A stretch of DNA of 64,000 nt from Amycolatopsis balhimycina FH 1894 (GCF_000384295.1 NZ_KB913037.1:6697533-6761532), one strand, 5' to 3'. Numbered from the stretch's first letter, positions 36,373 through 45,586 are shown. Program-made: numbers and translations. Notes: generated by a model not told the origin, from the letters alone.

Positions 36373-37154
36373 CAATGACTCCAGGTCGAGAGGGCGGGCA
36401 CTGGCCCCCAGTCTCTCTGACAGACCTCGCGGTCCGTCGGCCGGGCCCACAGGCGGGCGGTGCGGAGCCAGGGGCGGGCCGTTGGTTCACCTAGCGACAC
36501 GCCGAGTTTTGAGACCAGGTCCAAGCACGCCCGCGGTGCTGTGGGCACGCCGCGCACCGTCACGCTGTAGCCCCCGCTCGCCTGCGGTGCCATCGCTGTC
36601 ATCGAGGCGCGCGTCGGCCGGGGGTTCAGCCTGGTCGCTTATCCCGGCGCGGGGACGTTGGCCGGTCGAGTCGAACTCCGAATCGACGGCATCGAGGTCG
36701 GTGCGGTCATGGCGAGTCCGTACGTCGAACGCCGGATGGCCACCTCGACTATGTCCACGTCGCCGCTGGCCACTGGCGCCTCGCCTTCGGCCGAGGACGT
36801 TTCCAGCACGGCGACGAGCGCAAGCGTGGCGACGACGACAAGCCGCTACGGCCCCACTTCTTGACGAGTGCACGGATTTTTCAGTGCAGTTGTGACAGGG
36901 GGTTTGCCCCAGCTGTGCCCCAGTAGAATTGGTGAGAGGACCGCCGGTGTTTGGTTCGAACAATGGTTCGGGTGGCACACGACCGTGGGCTGGAGGCAGT
37001 CGAACAGCATCAAGTCGAGCTGCGCCGTGCAGCCTGAACCTGCACCTACGACCTGTGTCAGCCGCGCGGCCGGTCCCCGTGTTGGGCGACCGAGCGCCGC
37101 TTGCCGAGGCGCATTCGGCGGCATGACAGGACGGCCGAATCAAGCGATTCGAGT
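36373..37154. other. Decayed intergenic DNA
   Basis: Several frames are open but none has a recognisable family. Bases around 36620-36860 read FSLVAYPGAGTLAGRVELRI in one frame and DGHLDYVHVAAGHWRLAFGR in another, possibly one disrupted small gene. The 36916-36966 repeat lies inside. Confidence 0.35.
36916..36966. repeat. Post-att repeat, copy 2
   Basis: GTGCCCCAGTAGAATTGGTG followed by a TTCGAACA motif aligns with 21300-21345. The preceding TTTGCCCCAGCTGTGCCCCA also recalls the integrase-tail repeats. It may mark another lost integrative element boundary. Confidence 0.5.
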
Positions 37155-37735
37155 GTCCGAGGCAGGCTGGAGCACGTCGAGATCGACGGCGGCGGGATGG
37201 GGCTGGCCGTGTCGGGTGCGGCGCGGCCGTCGGTCGGCGGGCTGAACACGCGCGACGTCGCCGAAGCCGCTGTCCGGGTGGCGGACGCGGCACTGTCGCT
37301 GTCCGACAGCCAGCTCTTCCGGTCAGGCAAGGAGGGGGTGCACGCGGGCTCGGATGCGGACCTGTCGATGACACGCTGCCGGGTCCAGGAAAGCAAAGGC
37401 GCGGGCTGCACGTTCGCCGAAGGCGCGTCCGGCAGTGTGCTCGACTCCGAGTTCTCCGGCGGCTCCGCCGACGGGATCCTGCTGGAGACCGGTGAAGCCG
37501 TCACCGCGAAGGGGTGCACGGTCCGGGACAACCACGGCAGCGGTATCCGGCAGCTCCGGCCGAGCAAGGCGATCGAAGTGCTGGAGCTGATCAGCAGCGG
37601 TAACCTCGCGAACGACGAGTACGGCACCGCGGCCTGCGCCGGTGCAACCCCGCCCGCCGCGCCCGTCGGCGCGGGGTCGACGCGCCCGGCATCCGGCACC
37701 GATCCCCTGGCGGTACTCCAGGGGCTGGTCGGGCT
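37155..37735 (+). pseudogene. Parallel beta-helix protein with start of AAA domain, truncated both ends
   Basis: The frame shows beta-helix repeats (LEHVEIDGGGMGLAVSGAAR, LSLSDSQLFRSGKEGVHAGS, DGILLETGEAVTAKGCTVRD) and then DPLAVLQGLVGL, the opening of a SpoVK/EccA-like AAA ATPase. It then changes abruptly into mycosin sequence. Such beta-helix-AAA proteins belong to type VII secretion loci. Neither the true N-terminus nor the ATPase remains. Confidence 0.7.
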
Positions 37736-37741
37736 GGCCGC

Positions 37742-38072
37742 GCGACGCATCCGGCCGCGCAACTGCCGGACCCGGCGCTGGGCTGGGGCACGGTGAACCC
37801 GCTGTCCGTGGTGACCGCCGTGCTCCCCGAGGAGGGCGGCAGCGGCAGGCCCGCCGCCGTCGTCCCGCCCGACGCCCGGCGTGACTTCGCGCGACGAGCT
37901 CGGCCCGGTGCTGGCCGTGGCGGGGGTGATCGGCGCGGACTGCCTCGCGCTGACGGTGCTGCTGCTGACCAGGCTGTACCGGTCCGGACGCAGGCGCGGC
38001 CGGCGCCCCGCCCGCGTACTGGAAGCCACCACGCCGGAGAACGGTCTCGGGGAACATCGGCACAGTGGTTGA
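37742..38072 (+). pseudogene. Mycosin (type VII secretion S8 protease), C-terminal remnant
   Basis: THPAAQLPDPALGWGTVNPL then SVVTAVLPEEGG is the end of a mycosin catalytic domain. After a frameshift near 37880, DELGPVLAVAGVIGADCLAL and TVLLLTRLYRSGRRRGRRP give the C-terminal membrane anchor. The Asp/His/Ser catalytic segments are absent. With the adjoining beta-helix/AAA scrap it marks a deleted ESX-like locus. Bases 38073-38411 show no gene that I can support. Confidence 0.72.
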
Positions 38073-38411
38073 TGAACAGGCCAAGGTGTACTGGACGTCC
38101 GCCGAGGCGCCGACGAGGCCCGAGCTGGAGCAGTTCTTCTTGCACGTGGGCAGATCGACGTACTCCGCTTGGGTGATCGAGATCGGTTCGCGAGCGCGCA
38201 CCCTTCCGGCACCTCCGTCCGCCGTCCGGCCAGCACCAGAACCGTGTCCGATCTGGCTCGCCACCCCCATCTTCTCGGCAGCCCGAGTCGGTGACCGGAT
38301 GGCTCCTCGATCGAACGCCGACCACCAGAAGGCGGATACGTGGGTGACCCACTTCGGAGACCCGGTCGCGTGCAACGCTACCGCCGCGCAAACCCAATAC
38401 TTGTTGTGACT

Positions 38412-39020
38412 ATGACGCGGCAATCAACTCCGGCAAGCGGTGGTGATCGGCCTGACCTGCGTCGCGGTGATCTCGAGGAGACTTTCCGGCGTCTGTTCGA
38501 CGAGCACGCCGCGGTCCTGCACCGCTATCTGGTCGGGAGGATCGGTGCCGACATCGCCGGTGACCTGCTCAGCGAGACGTTCCTGACCGCGTTGCAGCAG
38601 CGCGACCGCTACGACGCCGAGCGAGGAAGCGCCCGGTCCTGGCTGTTCGGTATCGCGACAAACCTACTGCGTACGGAGGTCCGCAACGAGGTCGCTGCCC
38701 AACGCAAGCAGTTGCACCTGGCCGCGCACGAGCACAGCAGACGGGTTGTGCACGGGCATGCCGATCGGGTGGCCGAACGGATCGACGCGCAGACCCGGGT
38801 GCAGCACCTGGCTAGGGCGTTGGCGGAACTCTCGCCGAACGATCTGGACGTGCTGCTGCTGACCAGTTGGGCGGAACTGACGCCGACCGAGATCGGCGAG
38901 ACGCTCGGTGTTCCCGCCGGCACTGTGCGCTCCCGCCTGCACCGGACCCGGCGCTTGCTGAGGGCTTCCGCGGCACCCAGCTCCGCGCGCGATGAGGAAG
39001 GAGTACAGGCCGATGACTGA
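38412..39020 (+). CDS. RNA polymerase sigma factor, ECF/sigma-70 family
   Basis: A 202-residue factor. Region 2 has LFDEHAAVLHRYLVGRIGAD and LLSETFLTALQQRDRYD, with RSWLFGIATNLLR as the core/promoter helix. Region 4 has LAELSPNDLDVLLLTSWAEL and GVPAGTVRSRLHRTRRLL. The ATG at 38412 (MTRQST) is preferred. It overlaps the next gene by eight bases. Together they match the common actinobacterial sigma plus CU044_5270 pair, a second regulatory module of the kind seen at 5087-6630. Confidence 0.92.
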   Translation: MTRQSTPASGGDRPDLRRGDLEETFRRLFDEHAAVLHRYLVGRIGADIAGDLLSETFLTALQQRDRYDAERGSARSWLFGIATNLLRTEVRNEVAAQRKQLHLAAHEHSRRVVHGHADRVAERIDAQTRVQHLARALAELSPNDLDVLLLTSWAELTPTEIGETLGVPAGTVRSRLHRTRRLLRASAAPSSARDEEGVQADD

Positions 39021-40191
39021 GGACAACGTCCACCGCTTGTGGACCGACGAAGAGCTGGACGAAGGGCTGATCTTGATGCGCCCCGGCGAACTCGCCAACC
39101 GGCAGCCCCTGGCCGAGGCACGAAACACACTGTTGAACGCAGTACGCTCACTCGAAGGAAGGGACACCCTGGTGACCGACACCGACCCAGTGACCGAGCC
39201 GGCACGAAAGCCAGGGCTCCCCGCCGGACGGCGCTGGTGGCTCAGCGCGGCGGCCGCCGCGGTAGTGGTCGTTGCCGTCGGCGCCACCGTGGCGAGCACC
39301 GGCGGAGACCACGGTGCCCCCTCGGCCCAGTCGACGTCGTCGGTGCCGGCGGTGAAATTCGCGTCGGTGCAGCAGGCCCTGGACAAAGCGGCCGACATGA
39401 TCCATGTCACGGGCGAGGCGCCCATTCCCGCAGGGAAATTCCGGTACACCGAGACCCGCGGCTGGTACATGGTCGCCAGCAAGGAGCGCCAGTTCGCTTT
39501 CCTCGCCGAAGAGTTGAAGCAGACCTGGCAGCCGAGCGACTTCGACAGTGAATGGCTGCTCAAGATCGGGCAGACGGGGAACAAGCAGTGGCTGCTGGGC
39601 AACGAGCAAACCGCCACCACCACCGAGGGCCAGAACGTGAACGAAATCCGTCAGTCCGGTGAGTGGCGCGCGCGGGGTGGCCAGTTCCCCGAGAAAGCGT
39701 TGATCTTCGCCGGTCGGGGCGCCGGCAAATGGGGCGCACCCACCAAGCAGCAGCTGGCCGACTTGCCCCGCGACCCGCAACAGCTCTACGACCTCATGCT
39801 CAAAGATCCCTATCTGGTGAACAAGCCCCGCGGCGGAGGTGTGCTGACACTCGCGGCCGATCTGCTGAAGACCGGTGTCGTACCCGCCGATCTCAAGGAA
39901 GCGGTGTACCGCGCGGTGGCCAAGATCCCCGGGCTGAAGATCACCGCACAGGTGGCGAATCTGGACGGCCGCAAGGGCGTCGCCCTGGGTGTCACACCCC
40001 CGGACGGTGGCTATCTCTACGAGATCATCGTCGATTGCGACACCGGCGAGTTCATCGGGGAACGGACGACCCTGCTCATGCCAGGAGGCGAAGGGGGGAT
40101 CGAAGGCATCAAAGCCAACACCGTGGCCGCCTACAGTTCGGTCCGCACCGCCATCACCGACCAGGCGGGGACCGTTCCAGCGGGAAACTGA
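39013..40191 (+). CDS. CU044_5270-family membrane protein
   Basis: A 392-residue protein: cytoplasmic N-terminus (about 75 residues), one transmembrane helix (RRWWLSAAAAAVVVVAVGAT), then an extracytoplasmic region with IHVTGEAPIPAGKFRYTETR, the signature I associate with this family. It is invariably found beside sigma genes and is presumed to sense or restrain them; the mechanism is unknown. Two starts are possible; ATG 39013 gives the family-like opening MTEDNVHRLW. It overlaps the sigma stop. Confidence 0.82.
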   Translation: MTEDNVHRLWTDEELDEGLILMRPGELANRQPLAEARNTLLNAVRSLEGRDTLVTDTDPVTEPARKPGLPAGRRWWLSAAAAAVVVVAVGATVASTGGDHGAPSAQSTSSVPAVKFASVQQALDKAADMIHVTGEAPIPAGKFRYTETRGWYMVASKERQFAFLAEELKQTWQPSDFDSEWLLKIGQTGNKQWLLGNEQTATTTEGQNVNEIRQSGEWRARGGQFPEKALIFAGRGAGKWGAPTKQQLADLPRDPQQLYDLMLKDPYLVNKPRGGGVLTLAADLLKTGVVPADLKEAVYRAVAKIPGLKITAQVANLDGRKGVALGVTPPDGGYLYEIIVDCDTGEFIGERTTLLMPGGEGGIEGIKANTVAAYSSVRTAITDQAGTVPAGN

Positions 40192-40285
40192 CCGGCCCAC
40201 AAGGCCGACCAGAGTGGACCCGGCACTCGCTCCTGGGCGGGCGCCGGGCCCACCAAAGCCGCGCCGACCAGCCAAAAAGGCCCAC

Positions 40286-40635
40286 TTAACCAGCGGGTTT
40301 GGGATTCGAGTCCCGGATGGCGCACACCCACCACCCCAGTGGCGCCTGCAGCAGCCAGGCGGTGGTGGCTTCCGAAAGTGGTACGAGCACGGTCAGGCCG
40401 TGTTCGACCGCGGCCAGCAGTTCTGCCTGCCGCGGCTGGTCCGCGACCAGCACGAGCCGGGTGGTGGAGGTCAGCATGTCCCGCAGGCCGTGTTCGGCGG
40501 CTACCACCACGACGTCTGCCTCGGCTTGCTCGTCGACCAGTTCGATGCCGACACTTTTCCGGAGTTCGGCGAGCAGGCCCACCCGGACGAGCGGATCGGC
40601 TGCGCAGACTCCACGCGGATGTGTGGCCGGCGTCG
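40286..40635 (-). pseudogene. LuxR-type regulator with receiver-like domain, truncated
   Basis: The frame reads VCAADPLVRVGLLAELRKSV, then AEADVVVVAAEHGLRDML and HGLTVLVPLSEATTAWLLQA: a receiver-like domain of the NarL-related class without the usual Asp triad. A frameshift spoils the first strand near 40635. After LLQA the homology stops and the DNA-binding helix-turn-helix is missing, so it cannot work as an activator. It sits between two intact regulatory genes and was probably cut by a deletion. Confidence 0.6.
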
Positions 40636-40712
40636 CCGGCCGGGCAGCGAGCGGCCGGCCGGCCGGGCCGTGGATGACGACATGTGTCCGGAAGACCGTA
40701 TGGGGAGGGAAA

Positions 40713-41075
40713 GTGCAAGATTCCGTGGGGGCAGCTTCTGTGCCGGTTAGTTCTGCCGGTCGGGTGGAGGTTGTGGACGAAACGGGTGAGCGGCAGTCAC
40801 CGTTCGGGAAGCTCCTGTTGAGCTGTCGGCGTGCGGCGGGTCTGAGCCAGGCGCAGCTGGCCGAGGCGTCGGGGGTCAGCGTGCGCGCGCTGCGGGAGCT
40901 GGAGCGTGGTCGCGCGCAGGCGGCTCAGCAGCGTTCTGCAGAGGTGCTGGCGGACGCGCTGGGGCTTGCCGGGCGGGAGCGTGCGTTGTTCCTGGCCGTG
41001 GCCAAGGAGGGCCGCCGTCGTGGTGGGCGCTCCTCCGGCGCCTGCCCGAACAAGCAGGATAAGTGGTCGACGTGA
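40713..41075 (+). CDS. XRE-family helix-turn-helix protein, possibly truncated
   Basis: A 120-residue protein. The helix-turn-helix is at about residues 28-85 (LLLSCRRAAGLSQAQLAEAS, GVSVRALRELERG). The end (LFLAVAKEGRRRGG) is where larger regulators of this class continue into an NB-ARC or TPR region. Here a short tail and stop follow, so it may be a cut-down version. GTG 40713 has GGGAGGG upstream. No partner gene is evident. Confidence 0.7.
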   Translation: MQDSVGAASVPVSSAGRVEVVDETGERQSPFGKLLLSCRRAAGLSQAQLAEASGVSVRALRELERGRAQAAQQRSAEVLADALGLAGRERALFLAVAKEGRRRGGRSSGACPNKQDKWST

Positions 41076-41273
41076 ATTCACCCTCGATCACCGGCGAGGC
41101 GCGCGCAAGGCTTTGCAGTTAGCGCTTCCAGTCGGTCGAAACGGCCGATTCATGGGTGGATCGAGTTTGGCCAAAAGCGCAATTCGCGCCGTCATTCCGG
41201 GCAGTCGCGCAACCATCCAAGACGATCAGGCGTCATCCCGATGAATGGCAATGTAATGGCAGAAGGGATTAAC

Positions 41274-42818
41274 ATGGGGCGACTGAACGGCATGACGGTG
41301 ACGGTGGGAGCAGTGATAGCCCTCGTCGGCGTGGCCAATCCAGCTGTAGCGGTGACACCTGGGGCCACGCCTACGGGGGTGGCCCGTCCGGCTTCGTCCA
41401 TTCACTGGCAGGCATGCGACGCACACCCGGCGCTGGACTGCGCGACCGTGCCGATGCCGATCGACTGGAGCGTACCCGCCGGGCCGACGACACCGATCTC
41501 CGTCGTTCGGGGGAAAGCCGCCAAACCCCAGCAGCGCAAGGGCGTGCTCATCGTCAACCCCGGTGGGCCGGGTGGTTCCGGGGTCGACTTCGCGACCGAC
41601 ATCATCGAAAACCACGTCATGTCGCAGTCCCTCACGGACAACTTCGACGTCGTCGGGTTCGATCCGCGTGGCGTGGCACGCAGTGCCCAGCTCACCTGCG
41701 ACGATGCCGTGCTGAACGACTGGGTCAATTTCTATCCGGAAACCGAGCCGGACTACCGCGGCATGCTCGATCACAACGACCGCTTGGGCCGCAGTTGTGT
41801 GCAGTACAGCGGACCCTTGGCCGATCACGCTGACACGACCAGTGTGGTACGGGACGTGGACGCTCTGCGGCACGCACTGGGCGAGGACAAGATCAGCTAC
41901 TACGGCAAGTCCTACGGCACCCAGATCGGCCAGCAGTACGCCGAACTGTTCGGTGAGCACCTGCGCGCGTTGGCCTTGGATTCCAATCTGGACCACAGTG
42001 TGGACACCATGGGTTTCCTCGTCCCCCAGAACCAGGCGTTCGAGGACTCCTTCACCGACTTCGCGGCCTGGTGCCGGCGCACCCCTGCCTGCTCGCTGCA
42101 CAACCGCGACGTGCTGGCCCTCTGGGACGATCTCTACGCCAAGGCGACTGCGGGGAAGCTGACCCGTCCCGGCAGCAGCTACGCCCTGTCGGTCGCCCAG
42201 CTCCGTGAGGAGGTCCTGTACCCCTTCATGTACGACCCGGCTGGGTGGCCCGAGCTGGCGGACTGGCTCAAGTCGCTCGCCGACGGCACTCCCGGGTCGC
42301 TTCGCGCCCAGTCGCAGGATCCGGGAGCCCGCAGTGAACTGCCTATCTGGTGCGGTGACTGGAAATGGAACGAGGTCGACAGCTTTGCCGCCCTGTCGGC
42401 GTACCGGAAACGGTCAGAGGTCGTCGCCCCGCACACGCGTCTCAGCCCGTTCTACACCCAGCTCACCGGATGTCTGGGCTGGAGCGGTCAGGTGAACAAC
42501 CCCCAACACCGGCTCCATGTCACTCAGGCACCTCCGATCCTGATGACCAACAGCATCCATGACGTGGCCACCCCGTACCAGTGGGCGCGGTCCGTCGCCG
42601 CTCAACTGCCGACGTCCACCCTTCTTGCCTACGACGGCACCGGACACGGCACTTACCGGCTCAGTTCCTGCGTGCGTGCGGCAGTCGACACCTACCTGCT
42701 CACCCTCCACACGCCGGCCCCCGGCACCCACTGTCCCGCCGAATGGCCGACCACAGGTGACGCTGGGACGGCTCGCCCGGCCACGCTGCCGGATTCACCG
42801 CCGGTCAGACAACGATAG
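41274..42818 (+). CDS. Secreted alpha/beta hydrolase, tripeptidyl-aminopeptidase-like
   Basis: A 514-residue exported peptidase of the SlpD/Tap type, cutting short N-terminal peptides from substrates. It has a signal peptide (MTVTVGAVIALVGVANPAVA), an oxyanion strand (VNPGGPGGSGVDFA) and the nucleophile elbow GKSYGTQIG with Ser213. Asp lies in TNSIHDVATP and His in GTGHGTY; the TAP-like C-terminal domain is complete. ATG 41274 has AAGGG at good spacing; an ATG at 41241 is possible. A damaged relative lies at 49626-50691. Confidence 0.9.
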   Translation: MGRLNGMTVTVGAVIALVGVANPAVAVTPGATPTGVARPASSIHWQACDAHPALDCATVPMPIDWSVPAGPTTPISVVRGKAAKPQQRKGVLIVNPGGPGGSGVDFATDIIENHVMSQSLTDNFDVVGFDPRGVARSAQLTCDDAVLNDWVNFYPETEPDYRGMLDHNDRLGRSCVQYSGPLADHADTTSVVRDVDALRHALGEDKISYYGKSYGTQIGQQYAELFGEHLRALALDSNLDHSVDTMGFLVPQNQAFEDSFTDFAAWCRRTPACSLHNRDVLALWDDLYAKATAGKLTRPGSSYALSVAQLREEVLYPFMYDPAGWPELADWLKSLADGTPGSLRAQSQDPGARSELPIWCGDWKWNEVDSFAALSAYRKRSEVVAPHTRLSPFYTQLTGCLGWSGQVNNPQHRLHVTQAPPILMTNSIHDVATPYQWARSVAAQLPTSTLLAYDGTGHGTYRLSSCVRAAVDTYLLTLHTPAPGTHCPAEWPTTGDAGTARPATLPDSPPVRQR

Positions 42819-42915
42819 AGCTGCCAGGCAAGGGGGGCCGCGTCATCCGGGCGCGGGCTTTTTGTGGTGTTGGCGGGCCAGCCGGCTGCCGCGCCGCCGA
42901 CCACCCTGTAGCGAA

Positions 42916-42945
42916 CCGGACAGCGGATTGCTGCCCGCTGTCCGG
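42916..42945 (+). terminator. Terminator after the peptidase
   Basis: CCGGACAGCGG (42916-42926) and CCGCTGTCCGG (42935-42945) form a perfect 11-bp stem with an 8-base loop, followed by GTTTC. Confidence 0.75.
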
Positions 42946-42986
42946 GTTTCGAGCGTTGTCAAACCCGTCTGCGAAGGGGACCGCTC

Positions 42987-43235
42987 ATGCATCCTTCCAA
43001 CCGTCGTGCCCGGAGACAGCCAACTCGGCCGGAGGGCGGACTGAACCGCCGCCGGTTGATCGGCCTGTCAGCGAGGTTCGGACTCGGCATCGCCCTCTCC
43101 ACGACCGGCACCGGCCAGGCCACCTCCCGGGCTGATCCCGCCCACGCGTTCGAGCCCTACGAACCGCTGTCCGGTGGCGGGTTCACCGGCCCCTCGGTCG
43201 CCGCTTCGCCCGATCCCCTCCCTGTGGTGTGGTGA
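42987..43235 (+). CDS. Small protein with Tat signal, possibly truncated
   Basis: An 82-residue protein with a twin-arginine-type signal (NRRRLIGLSARFGLGIALST) and a short Pro/Ser/Gly tail. GAAGGGG precedes the ATG. No domain is left after the signal, so this may be the front of a larger secreted enzyme cut at about 43230. The next 95 bases hold nothing else. Confidence 0.5.
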   Translation: MHPSNRRARRQPTRPEGGLNRRRLIGLSARFGLGIALSTTGTGQATSRADPAHAFEPYEPLSGGGFTGPSVAASPDPLPVVW

Positions 43236-43330
43236 GGGGGTCGCGTGGTGGTGCGTGTCCAGGACCGCTCCATAGGCGACAGAGAGGAAGCTGATTCGAC
43301 GAAGAACCTCGTTGTGCGACCGGATCGGGG

Positions 43331-43651
43331 CTAGCGACGGGTTCGGCGGCGTCGGGCGGGCCGACTGGGAGCCTGGCCTCGGTGGTTCGGTCCGCGGCTG
43401 CCGGCGGCGACGATCGCGCGGAGGTCCTCGTCGGTGAAGCGAAGGTACTTGCCGACGAAGGTGCAGGGGATGAGGCGTTGGCCGGCTTTGCGGCGGAGCC
43501 AGGACTCGCCGATGGTCAGCCGCTCGGCTGCAGCGGCCGGTGTGTAGAGGAGCTGGCCTGTGGTGCCGGCGGGGGAGTCGTTGGGCTCGGACTGCCTTGG
43601 TCGCCCGAGCGGTTCGGCGTCGGACTGCCGAAGTGGGTCATCGGTTTGCAT
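43331..43651 (-). CDS. Excisionase-type (MerR-like winged helix) DNA-binding protein
   Basis: A 106-residue protein with the compact excisionase fold: LLYTPAAAAERLTIGESWLR, RKAGQRLIPCTFVGKYLRFT, DEDLRAIVAAG. Such proteins direct excision by a partner tyrosine integrase and are usually encoded beside it in actinobacterial integrative elements. Here no integrase adjoins; the IS66 copy sits 160 bases away, and an integrase remnant is at 57001. It suggests that this stretch came in with an AICE-like element. Confidence 0.8.
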   Translation of the reverse strand: MQTDDPLRQSDAEPLGRPRQSEPNDSPAGTTGQLLYTPAAAAERLTIGESWLRRKAGQRLIPCTFVGKYLRFTDEDLRAIVAAGSRGPNHRGQAPSRPARRRRTRR

Positions 43652-43809
43652 GGCGTCCTCGGAGTGCGCGACGGGTCGTGGTCGCTGCTAACTCCGTTCG
43701 ACCGCGTCCGGGGAGACAGGACGGCAGTGATACGCGGCCAACCGCGTCGAGGGTGGCGCAGGTTGGTGGCGGGACATGTGGCCGACGCCGCGAAGGCGCT
43801 GCCTCAGAG

Positions 43810-45310
43810 GTAACTGGTCAGGTCATGGAATTGCGGGCAGCCAGGGGTTTCCCTCGGCGAGTGTGACGAGGGTGTCGAAGAAGTGGTGGCCGTGTTTGGC
43901 TGCGGTGGATAGGTAGCTGCGTATGGCGCAGAACTGCCCGGCTCCGGCGAGGGTACGGAGGCAGCCGGAGATCTTCTGCCGCAGCTTGATCATGCGAATG
44001 TCACGTTCGGAGCCGTTGTTGTCGGCGGGGATCCGCCAGTCGGTGGTGAAGCGGAGGTAGTCGTCTTGCCGGTTGATCAGTCTGCGGGCGAGTGCGTTGT
44101 GCTTGCACGCCAGCGCATCCACTCGATCGGCGGTCTGGGTGATCCCGACCTGGGCGGCGGAACGGTAGCGGCGGATCTGGATGGTCAGCGCGTCGGCATC
44201 CACCGCGTCGGCACCGGCGGCGATCGCCTCGGCCACCAGGTGTTGCATCGCGACGAGCGCGTCAGCGACCTGGGTTGCCCAGCACCATGGGCTCTCCGGC
44301 GGCACGGTTTCGGTCACGGCCTGCAATTCGCGCAGCGCGTGGGCACAGCAGAGTTGATGGTCGGCATCGAGGTAGGTGTCATACGGTGCCCACGCGTCGT
44401 GCACGGCGACCCCACGGAACCGACCGAGCACACCGGCGTCGTCGATACCCGCGCGGCCGCGTTTGGGGTGACACGTGATCAGGGTGTACTTCTCAGTGCG
44501 GGCGCAGTGCACCCAGTGCAGCGTCCCGGCGACGCGAAGCCCGGTCTCGTCGAACCCGGCCACTGCGGCCGCTGCAATCAGGTCACGCAGACGGGTCAGG
44601 AAGTCGGTCAACCCGTCGGCGGCGCGTGCGGTCATCGCTGCCACCGTGCCCTGCGAGATCGGGGTACCGAACAGCTCAGCCAACGCGGTCGCGGTGCGTT
44701 TCTTCGACAGGAACTGCCCGACATACAGATAGAGGACGATCGCGGTGATCCGCGGCCCGTACTGCACCGGCGCCGTCACCCCAGCCGGCGCTGCGCCGCA
44801 GGTGGTGGTCCCACACTCACAGCGGCGCGCGATGAGCTGGTGCTCGGTCACCCGCACCGTGATCGGCGGCAGATCGAACACCTGCCGCCGCTCCACCCCG
44901 ACCTCCGCCGCGAAGGCCAGATCCGCACCACAACCGGAACAAGGACCGGGCTCATGCCGCACTCGCTCATGCGGATCGGTGACCTGCGCCAGCGTCGACC
45001 CCGGATGCCCGGACTGCCCGCCCGGCTTGCGGCCGCTCCTGCGCCGCAACGACTTCGGCGCCGGCTTCACAAACGGCGAATCCGATGACGGTGGCTTCGA
45101 CGAGTTCCGGCTGTTCTGCCCCAACTGCCGCCGGAGTTCAGCGTTCTCGGCCCGCAAAGCAGCGACCTCAACCCGCAACTCCTCGATCACCGCCGCCTGC
45201 CGCACCACCAGGGCGGCAAGCTCGTCATACGACGGACGCCCATCCCCGGCCTGCACAACAAGATCATCTCACGGGGGCAAACACACCCCGGAAACGACCT
45301 GACCAGTTAC
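43810..45310 (-). mobile_element. Complete IS66-family insertion sequence
   Basis: The element is 1501 bp, with terminal inverted repeats starting GTAACTGGTCAGGTC (43810-43824) and its complement at 45296-45310; IS66 ends begin with GTAA. Both flanks carry CCTCAGAG (43802-43809 and 45311-45318), a perfect 8-bp target duplication as expected for the family. Only the transposase gene is present, without TnpA/TnpB accessory genes, as in the ISBst12-like group. Confidence 0.95.
43823..45256 (-). CDS. IS66-family transposase
   Basis: A 477-residue DDE transposase. An N-terminal leucine-rich coil (ELRVEVAALRAENAELRRQL) and the motif GQNSRNSSKPPSSD are followed by a zinc-binding domain (CSGCGADL, CECGTTTCG). 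The DDE core has the first Asp in VAGFDETGLRV, the second in VAVHDAWAPYD and the Glu in DNNGSERDIRMIKLRQK, all intact. With perfect ends and target duplication, the element is probably active or recently so. Confidence 0.95.
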   Translation of the reverse strand: MQAGDGRPSYDELAALVVRQAAVIEELRVEVAALRAENAELRRQLGQNSRNSSKPPSSDSPFVKPAPKSLRRRSGRKPGGQSGHPGSTLAQVTDPHERVRHEPGPCSGCGADLAFAAEVGVERRQVFDLPPITVRVTEHQLIARRCECGTTTCGAAPAGVTAPVQYGPRITAIVLYLYVGQFLSKKRTATALAELFGTPISQGTVAAMTARAADGLTDFLTRLRDLIAAAAVAGFDETGLRVAGTLHWVHCARTEKYTLITCHPKRGRAGIDDAGVLGRFRGVAVHDAWAPYDTYLDADHQLCCAHALRELQAVTETVPPESPWCWATQVADALVAMQHLVAEAIAAGADAVDADALTIQIRRYRSAAQVGITQTADRVDALACKHNALARRLINRQDDYLRFTTDWRIPADNNGSERDIRMIKLRQKISGCLRTLAGAGQFCAIRSYLSTAAKHGHHFFDTLVTLAEGNPWLPAIP

Positions 45311-45334
45311 CCTCAGAGAACCTTTGGTGATGCG

Positions 45335-45500
45335 CCTGTTCGGGGGACGCTACTGGGGCACTTTTCGTGACCCCATTTCGCCGCCGTCGGCGCGGTGCCC
45401 CAGTTTTGCCCCAACTACCGACCGGTAGCTGAACTTCTTCCTGACGAAACTCTAGATCCGGCATAACGAAAAAACCGCCCTACATGGATCTTCGAATCTG
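45335..45500. repeat. Integrase-tail-like repeat, copy B
   Basis: Aligns with copy A at 13994-14156 through GTGCCCCAGTTTTGCCCCAA and ACCGCCCTACATGGATCTTC, but lacks the second terminator arm and tRNA end. The IS66 element landed 16 bases to its left. On the minus strand it reads GSWGKTGAP, as copy A does. Confidence 0.7.
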
Positions 45501-45586
45501 TTGCTCAGAATGTTCCTCCCGTCCTGGGCGACGGGTCACCGTGGCGGCGGTTGGCAGGTAGGTGTCGGCTCGCCAGACTGAAGAAC

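Noticed and set aside
36482..36895. Possible gene in the 36.5-36.9 kb gap
   Set aside because: The two protein-like stretches lie in different frames and match nothing that I recognise.
40285..40335. tRNA-like 3' half (GGGATTCGAGTCCC followed by CCCACCA)
   Set aside because: The T-arm stem does not close with a 7-base loop and no anticodon arm, D-arm or acceptor partner is present; too weak to call a tRNA or att site.
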